64,000 nt of DNA from JBBBNV01 sp037137075 (GTDB taxonomy: Bacteria > Bacillota > Bacilli > Paenibacillales > NBRC-103111), in NCBI RefSeq assembly GCF_037137075.1, contig NZ_JBBBNV010000016.1, positions 1 through 64,000 on the forward strand, written 5' to 3'. Positions 58,856-64,000 of the stretch are shown one piece after another. Positions within the stretch are counted from its first letter, which is position 1; every line of letters starts with the position of its first letter. The position numbers were made by a program, and so were the translations under genes. The notes beneath the pieces are model-generated. The model was not told the origin of the DNA and did no database searches. It saw only the letters and a list, made by a program, of their open reading frames with translations.

Positions 58856-58982
58856 CGATGTTTCTGCCTCCCGTTATGGATTTTTCGCAGGTCAAAGCAA
58901 GGCTCTTATACAGTGTTCTTATCCAGTATTGTAGCTTAAAATCTGGTCCCCGGTAAAACCGGTGCCTTGGAGGGAAAAAATA

Positions 58983-59183
58983 ATGTATTTGTACAAAATC
59001 GAAATTGAACTGGTTGAAGCGGATACCGCACATCTTATTGTACTGGCGGAAACGGATGAAAAAGCGTTTGGCTATGTGGAGGAAAATCTGGCCCGCCATT
59101 TTGTTGCTGTTCCGGCAACCAAGAGTATCGCGATTATTCAAAAGAAGCGAATTGAGGCCGGAGCGGGCTATATTATTGAATAG
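58983..59183 (+). CDS. DUF3906 family protein, 66 aa
   Basis: A 66-residue protein: MYLYKIEIELVEADTAHLIV then AETDEKAFGYVEENLARHF and IAIIQKKRIEAGAGYIIE. This matches my memory of the small DUF3906 family found in Bacillales. It is a soluble alpha/beta protein of unknown role. GGAGGG lies 9 bp before the ATG; an in-frame ATG at 58962 is less likely. Confidence 0.78.
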   Translation: MYLYKIEIELVEADTAHLIVLAETDEKAFGYVEENLARHFVAVPATKSIAIIQKKRIEAGAGYIIE

Positions 59184-59408
59184 TGGAGCCGCTGAATCAT
59201 CGTGTTGATGTGTCAATGTGAATTATTTAACATTTCTAAGATGAGCATAAGTATTAACAGAGTAAACCTATCTGTTCTATAATGGAATCTGCTGTTGATA
59301 ATTGCTGCTATTTGCCAGTTTGTGATGATGAAGGGAAAATATTTGTTCCTTTCCATGTCGGCGCAGCTGTAATCAGACGGTCAATACATAGAACAGGGTG
59401 GGAAGAAC

Positions 59409-61565
59409 ATGCTCAAAAGATGGATGGCTTTGCTAATGGCGTTCTGTATGCTGCTTGCGGCCGCATTCCCGGCAGCAGCGGCGGAGGAAACGCCGGTGTT
59501 CGCTGACTTGAACAATCATTGGGCGAAAGCGGACTTAGAGCTTTTAGCGAAAAAAGGGATACTGAACGGAGTTCAGGACAATGGGCAGCTGGCAGCTTTG
59601 CCGGATAAGCCTATTTCCCGGGCGGAATACGTCAAGCTTATTGTCAACGCACTTGGCTGGACGCAGAGTGCAACGCATACAGATGTGTTCTCGGACGTGT
59701 CTGCCGGCCATTGGGCTGCACCATATGTGAGTGCTGCCGTGGCGCACGGTCTCACGGACGGATACCAGGATGGCACGTTTAAGCCGGACAATCTGGTTAC
59801 CCGTGCGGAGATGGCGGTGCTGCTGGTACGCGCTTTTGAACTCAAGCAGGGCGAAGCGAGCGCGGTTGCATTCACGGATGTGGATGAGTCCCACTGGGCT
59901 TATGCGGCCATTCAGACTGCCGCTTCGCACGGCATTATTGACGGGCTGGAGCTGAACGGAAAGCGGGTATTCCAACCGGGAGATACGGCAACCCGGGCTC
60001 AAGCAATGACGGTGATTGCCCGTCAGTTGAAGCAGCTTCCTGATACAGAGGCGGAGAAGCCAGAAGAAAAGCCGGGCATAGATACGCCGGCTGTTGAGCC
60101 GGGCGCGCAGGCGGGAGCTTCCACAGGAAGCAGCAGCGGCAGTAAACGGGACAAGAAAACCATTAACGTCAGCCTGAACGGCGAGTCGATTAAGGATCAG
60201 CTCAATGGCGGCAATGACTTGATTCACACGGACCCGCTGAATAACGTTGTTGAGCTGGTTGGCCTTGATATTACCGGCTTCCGCGGTACGGCATCGAATA
60301 TTCAGGTGGCTTTCGAGAATTCATCGGATGTGTTCAGCGACGCCGGGCTGAGCGTTCCGGGCTTGACGGGTCCGGTTGTCGAGTTTACTACAAACGGCTA
60401 TACCTTCTCCCAAGCGACCCTGTCCTTCGATGTTTCCGGCGTTGCGGGCCAAGACAACCTTGCGGCAGCGTATTACAATGAGACGGCAAACAAATTCGAG
60501 TTCCTGCCGACAACGTATGATGCAGCTGCACAGAAGCTGAGCTTTGTCACCACGCATAACAGTAAATACGTCCTGATTGACAAAACGGCGTGGGAGCAAG
60601 CATGGCGCAGCGCGATCAGTGTAACGGACGAGACGTACAAGCCGTTTATTGATTTTGCATTTGTCATTGACAGCTCGGGCAGTATGACCTGGACGGACCC
60701 GCTTGATTTGCGAAAAAGAGCGGTGACGGACTTGGTTTACGGCTTGAAATATGACGCTCAAAGCCCGCTGGTTTCCGAAACCGTGACGGTTGCCCTGGCT
60801 ACCTACAGCTATGGGCCGAATTATACCGGCGAGTACACGACCGTAACGAATTCGGTATACTCGGCATCTGACCGGGCGTCAATAATTGATTTTGATGATG
60901 TTGCCGTCACAGGCGCAACCTTCTCAGCACATTCGCAAACAGTAGCCGAAGCGGTTTACAACATTAACAGCAGCGGCGGAACGAACATCTTCGGCGGACT
61001 TCGCCAGGCTGTACACGAATTCAAGCAGAACGGCAATCCGGATAACCGCTGGGTGATTGTGCTGCTGTCGGACGGCCAGAATACGTACGGAAATGACTTC
61101 GAGGCTGTAAGAGAAGCCTATGCCCAAGGGATTGTTATTTTCACCATGGGCTTAAGTGAAGAAGCGGATGAAAGCCTGCTGCGAAATATCGCAATTCAAG
61201 GCGGAGGCCAATATTTCTTTATTCAGACTGCAGAGCAACTGGAAGCGAATTTCCAGACCATTGTTGGAACCAGCCAAGATAAAACAAAGGACGAGGACAA
61301 CGATGGACTGCCGGATTATTATGAAGCGACAGGCATGCTGCTTGAGAACGGCATGATTATTCGGACCAGCATTGATCCGGTTACCGGCGCAGATACCGAT
61401 GGAGATGGCTTTACCGACGGGGAAGAGATGGGGCAGCCGGTGGAAATCGTCATCACGGCCGATATGGTTCCGGATGGCAGCACGCTGGTTGGTGAAACAG
61501 TACTCGTATTCAAAAACTACAAAAGCTCTCCAACCAATGCAAGTTCAACACCATTAAATCCGTAA
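59409..61565 (+). CDS. SLH-anchored von Willebrand A-domain surface protein
   Basis: A 718-residue secreted protein. Signal peptide about 1-24; three SLH repeats (about 28-215, FADLNNHWAKADLELLAKKG first) for cell-wall anchoring; a Ser/Gly linker; a beta region (about 245-395); and a vWA domain (about 418-615) with the metal-ion-dependent adhesion motif DFAFVIDSSGSM, further Thr (SSGGTNIFGG) and Asp (VLLSDGQNTYG). The C-terminus has calcium-type loops DEDNDGLPDYYE and DTDGDGFTDGEE. It probably binds a host, matrix or neighbouring-cell ligand in a metal-dependent way. GGGAAGAAC precedes the ATG. Confidence 0.92.
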   Translation: MLKRWMALLMAFCMLLAAAFPAAAAEETPVFADLNNHWAKADLELLAKKGILNGVQDNGQLAALPDKPISRAEYVKLIVNALGWTQSATHTDVFSDVSAGHWAAPYVSAAVAHGLTDGYQDGTFKPDNLVTRAEMAVLLVRAFELKQGEASAVAFTDVDESHWAYAAIQTAASHGIIDGLELNGKRVFQPGDTATRAQAMTVIARQLKQLPDTEAEKPEEKPGIDTPAVEPGAQAGASTGSSSGSKRDKKTINVSLNGESIKDQLNGGNDLIHTDPLNNVVELVGLDITGFRGTASNIQVAFENSSDVFSDAGLSVPGLTGPVVEFTTNGYTFSQATLSFDVSGVAGQDNLAAAYYNETANKFEFLPTTYDAAAQKLSFVTTHNSKYVLIDKTAWEQAWRSAISVTDETYKPFIDFAFVIDSSGSMTWTDPLDLRKRAVTDLVYGLKYDAQSPLVSETVTVALATYSYGPNYTGEYTTVTNSVYSASDRASIIDFDDVAVTGATFSAHSQTVAEAVYNINSSGGTNIFGGLRQAVHEFKQNGNPDNRWVIVLLSDGQNTYGNDFEAVREAYAQGIVIFTMGLSEEADESLLRNIAIQGGGQYFFIQTAEQLEANFQTIVGTSQDKTKDEDNDGLPDYYEATGMLLENGMIIRTSIDPVTGADTDGDGFTDGEEMGQPVEIVITADMVPDGSTLVGETVLVFKNYKSSPTNASSTPLNP

Positions 61566-61597
61566 TCATTCATTTATTTTTGTAAAAAGCGCACAAC

Positions 61598-61652
61598 AAA
61601 AGGGCCTATCTCCTGCACGGTTTTCACCGTAAAGGAGATAGGCCTTTCATTT
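61598..61652 (+). terminator. Terminator of the SLH-vWA gene
   Basis: AAAGGGCCTATCTCCT and AGGAGATAGGCCTTT form a long stem (one bulge) with an inner ACGGT/ACCGT hairpin in the loop and T-rich flank. Confidence 0.8.
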
Positions 61653-61702
61653 GAAGGCGTTTTGAAGGCGGGTTAAAAAACAGAGGCTTATATAGTACAG
61701 CC

Positions 61703-61713
61703 GGGGGGGGGGG
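61703..61713. repeat. Poly-G tract of 11 bases
   Basis: Eleven consecutive G residues lie in the convergent intergenic region between the SLH-vWA gene and the DUF4015 gene. It may vary by slippage. Confidence 0.8.
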
Positions 61714-61784
61714 ACTGCGGAATGTAATACCGTACCCTCCCCCGGTACAATGGCCCATTTCCTTACGGACTAACGCCGTCAGCC

Positions 61785-62954
61785 TTATTGCTCGACAATT
61801 TTGTAGTCTACATCCCCGGTATAATTGTTCCCGGCGTTCCACAGCAGAAACTCCTCAACTCCGGTTTCCTTTAAGCCGCGAAGCTGCTCTTCGATCTCGT
61901 GCTTGCCGTAGCGGATATAACCGGGTATCCAGGAGGCGGTGAAATCCTGCAGCCATGGCCGGATAACGGGCTTTGCGTCTCCAAGCGGGTCAAGCTTCTT
62001 GTGAGTGTCGAGCATCGAGCCGTGAATCGTAGCAAAAGGAGCCGCGTCCGGGACTTTGGAGCCGAACCAGCCGGTCGTGTAATGGCTCGGGTACACCATA
62101 GGACAAATAACATCGACGAAGCTGGAAATTTTCTCGAAATCTTGGCCGATGCCTTCTGCGGCGGGTACCGAGGCGGCATAGCCGAAAATATCGACTGATA
62201 TACGCACGCCGAGCGGGCTGAGCTGTTCATGCGCGTAGCGCACGAATTCTGCAACCGCATCCACACGGGAACGGTCGTCCTTCGTATAATTCAGCACATC
62301 GGCCCGTTTCTCGAAGCCTTCCGGAAACCGGACATAGTCGAATTGAATTTCTTTAAAGCCCGCCTTGGCCGCTTCCTTGGCGACGTTGATATTGTAGTCC
62401 CAAACCTCCTTCATGTAGGGATTGACAAAACTATCCGGCGGATTTTTGCTGTTGCCCCACAGGGAGCCATCGGGATTCAAATAAGACAATTCCGGTCTTT
62501 TTTTCGCCAGCACGGTATCCTTGAAGACAACAACACGCGCGATCGGATATACATCGTGCTCCTTCATACGCTCCATCAGCTTGGGCAAATCCTTAATAAT
62601 CGGCTGTGTGGTTCCCATCGCCTCAAGCTCCGGATTATTCGTGTTGTAGGTGATGTACCCCCAGTCGTCTTTTATGTCAACGACAATGCTGTTCAGCTCC
62701 GTTTCATCCATCAGCTTCAGCAGCGTTTCCATTCGCGCCCCCCCGGCGCTATGGGCTGTAGCATACACCCCTTTAACTTTCGGAGAATCCTTCTGCGGGT
62801 CTTTTTTGACGAAGGTTCCGGTGCTTTGGGTTCCTTCGACAATCGGATGGGTCGATTCCTCAGCGGCTTGAACGAGCTGTTCCATCGTTAAATCCGGTTG
62901 TGAAGCTGTTAAATTTCCCCACACAAGCAATAGCGATGCCAGTAATACTTCCAT
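61785..62954 (-). CDS. Secreted putative glycoside hydrolase (DUF4015)
   Basis: A 389-residue protein. Residues 1-18 are hydrophobic (signal peptide or anchor) and a spacer runs to about 58. A TIM-barrel DUF4015 domain follows (VKGVYATAHSAGGARMETLL; VVDIKDDWGYITYNTN; EIQFDYVRFPEGFEKRADVL in pieces EIQFDYVRFP and GFEKRADVL; ICPMVYPSHY). The family is annotated as putative glycoside hydrolase, related to GH13-like enzymes and to cell-surface glycan processing, but no substrate is proven. Terminates near the window's poly-G tract. Single gene. Confidence 0.85.
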   Translation of the reverse strand: MEVLLASLLLVWGNLTASQPDLTMEQLVQAAEESTHPIVEGTQSTGTFVKKDPQKDSPKVKGVYATAHSAGGARMETLLKLMDETELNSIVVDIKDDWGYITYNTNNPELEAMGTTQPIIKDLPKLMERMKEHDVYPIARVVVFKDTVLAKKRPELSYLNPDGSLWGNSKNPPDSFVNPYMKEVWDYNINVAKEAAKAGFKEIQFDYVRFPEGFEKRADVLNYTKDDRSRVDAVAEFVRYAHEQLSPLGVRISVDIFGYAASVPAAEGIGQDFEKISSFVDVICPMVYPSHYTTGWFGSKVPDAAPFATIHGSMLDTHKKLDPLGDAKPVIRPWLQDFTASWIPGYIRYGKHEIEEQLRGLKETGVEEFLLWNAGNNYTGDVDYKIVEQ

Positions 62955-63271
62955 TGCATATCTCCCCCAATACGTACAAGCCTTGTCTGTCCGTGATGAA
63001 CCTTGTCGGTTCCTGATAGCTCTCCTTATTATAAAGCAAGGGCTTTAATTCAGCCCATAGGAATTTTGGCGGAAATTCCGTACATTTCCCGTCTTGGATT
63101 TAAAAAGAGTCCGGCATGGGTTTGACGGACTTATTTCAAATGTATATTCCTGTACGTCAGGGTCTCATTCATAACAGCTTCTCACCTGCTGTCATTTGAC
63201 CGAAAGTGAGTGAAGCTGAATGGGAGGCGCAAATCCAATCGTCAACTACAGCCGATGAAAAGCAGCTATAT
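62955..63271. other. Intergenic region without a recognised gene
   Basis: Leader of the DUF4015 gene on its left side. A plus-strand frame at 63206-63418 lies opposite the small hypothetical gene and over its terminator, so it is not called. No other structure was recognised. Confidence 0.5.
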
Positions 63272-63308
63272 AAAAAAAAAAGACGCCTGCTATTGCAGCA
63301 GGGCGTCC
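63272..63308 (-). terminator. Terminator of the small hypothetical gene
   Basis: On the minus strand GACGCC and GGCGTC arms with CTGCT/AGCAG inside are followed by ten T residues. The stop codon of the gene lies in the loop. Confidence 0.85.
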
Positions 63309-63478
63309 TTGTGATGCTCAGAAATGCTGTATTGGATAATTTCGAGAACGTCCTCTCTATCCAGGGCGTCCAAGCCGTATCGGAGCACAATGTCCGAATC
63401 AAGTTCGGAAGTACTTAAGCAAGGAACAACTTCCGGGGTCAATTTCATAACAATCCTGGATAATTTCACTGTTTCCAT
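63290..63478 (-). CDS. Hypothetical protein, 62 aa
   Basis: A small acidic protein starting METVKLSRIVMKLTPEVVPC and ending ISEHHKDALLQ, with DALDREDVLEIIQYS as a likely helix. GGAAGGGTG lies about 9 bp before the ATG at 63478. The stop codon lies inside the loop of a strong intrinsic terminator, which supports that this strand is transcribed and that the gene is real. I do not recognise the family. Confidence 0.6.
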   Translation of the reverse strand: METVKLSRIVMKLTPEVVPCLSTSELDSDIVLRYGLDALDREDVLEIIQYSISEHHKDALLQ

Positions 63479-63625
63479 GTACATCACCCTTCCTGATAGA
63501 ATGGCCTGACGACGGGAAAACAAAGAAAACGTATATGCTTCATTCTCAGATGTATAAACCAGAACGTAATGAAATTACTACTCTAGTATAGCATACTCAC
63601 GAGAAGAATAACATCATAATTGATG

Positions 63626-64000
63626 TCAAATCCGCCTGAATTCACCAAGCACTTCAATCGTCTGGACTATGTTAACGAAGGCCCTGGGATCCGTTTCCCG
63701 TATAATATGGCGCAGCTGGGCCAGCTCGTAGCGGGTCGTGACCGTCATCAGCATTTCATTATGGCACTCCGTATAAGCTCCCGAGGTTTGAATGACAGTT
63801 ACGCCTCGCGGCAGCTGCAGGAGCTGCTGAAGCAGCTTCGTTTTCTCTTGCGTGACGATAAAGGCGGTCATTTTCAGATGGCGGACGTGAACGGTATCCA
63901 TGACGCGGACAGTCACATAGATGGAAAGCATGGAATACAACGCCAGGTCCCAGTTGTTTAGGGAGCCAAGCGCCAGAATCACAATTCCGTTCATAGCCAG
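63626..64000 (-). CDS. YitT-family membrane protein, C-terminal part (cut by window edge)
   Basis: The visible 125 residues are the C-terminal part of a YitT/YpjC-type membrane protein. A last hydrophobic segment (LAMNGIVILALGSLNNWDLA) leads to YSMLSIYVTVRVMDTVHV and then the DUF2179 domain, AFIVTQEKTKLLQQLLQLPR with GVTVIQTSGAYTECHNEMLM and VTTRYELAQLRHIIRETDP. The N-terminal helices lie outside the window. The internal Met at 63994 is not the start. The function is unknown; the DUF2179 domain resembles small ligand-binding folds. Confidence 0.85.
   Translation of the reverse strand: MAMNGIVILALGSLNNWDLALYSMLSIYVTVRVMDTVHVRHLKMTAFIVTQEKTKLLQQLLQLPRGVTVIQTSGAYTECHNEMLMTVTTRYELAQLRHIIRETDPRAFVNIVQTIEVLGEFRRI

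Noticed and set aside
63206..63418. A plus-strand 70-codon frame opposite the small hypothetical gene
   Set aside because: It runs through the minus-strand terminator and its A-rich tail. The minus-strand gene has a ribosome site and terminator in the right places.

Overview
The window looks like a chromosomal segment of a Gram-positive, spore-forming Bacillales bacterium, most likely Paenibacillus or a close relative. Base composition is moderately GC-rich. Starts are often TTG or GTG behind strong AGGAGG-type ribosome sites. Many families are typical of that group: YtpB-type terpene synthase, DUF3906, TerC under a yybP-ykoY RNA, SLH-anchored surface proteins, a Btr-like AraC/siderophore regulator, YknXYZ-like export genes and a YitT protein. 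I saw no rRNA, tRNA, CRISPR array or prophage. Mobile DNA is limited to the last 14 codons of an IS630-type transposase at the left edge and a decayed group II intron at 17.6-18.3 kb.

Layout. 0-3.5 kb: transposase remnant, two tiny membrane proteins, an 11-bp tandem repeat, and a MocR-type regulator divergent from a nitrilase. 3.8-10.3 kb: a tight six-gene operon (KAS III, ATP-grasp, OleD-like reductase, metallo-beta-lactamase hydrolase, F390-synthetase/PaaK-like adenylating enzyme, SDR). It resembles an acyl-condensation pathway but lacks the canonical OleB and OleC types, and it is the best candidate here for an undescribed biosynthetic system. 10.3-19.1 kb: a pseudogene broken by a 10-bp duplication, an orphan REC-SARP regulator, a spermidine-synthase-like protein, a YkvI-like permease, a chemoreceptor, the intron remnant and a QorB-like reductase. 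19.8-26.3 kb: an RNA methyltransferase, an O-methyltransferase, an MFS exporter, and a Fur-box-preceded siderophore regulator and binding lipoprotein. 26.9-36.4 kb: a HesB-like protein, an SDR, a GH43 gene split by a 4-bp duplication, CapA, GDPD, a large SLH subtilase and an FAH-family enzyme. 36.5-40.9 kb: c-di-GMP enzymes (GAF-HD-GYP; PAS-GGDEF-EAL with an upstream Fur-like box) around a DUF92 protein.

41-50 kb: LapA, a HAD phosphatase, a PepF peptidase with two plausible starts, TerC with its riboswitch, a cold-shock protein, a Tyr-rich coat-like protein and a YebC-family regulator. 50-56 kb: a MacAB/YknXYZ-like ABC export operon and a coupled MATE-like plus MFS transporter pair. 56-64 kb: YtpB-like terpene synthase, phosphofructokinase, peroxiredoxin, DUF3906, an SLH-vWA surface protein, a DUF4015 putative glycoside hydrolase, a small hypothetical gene and a partial YitT gene cut by the window edge.

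Functional themes are cell-surface proteins anchored by SLH repeats, iron acquisition, c-di-GMP turnover, and lipid or secondary metabolism. Family assignments come from reading the translated sequences and remembered family motifs. No database search was run.
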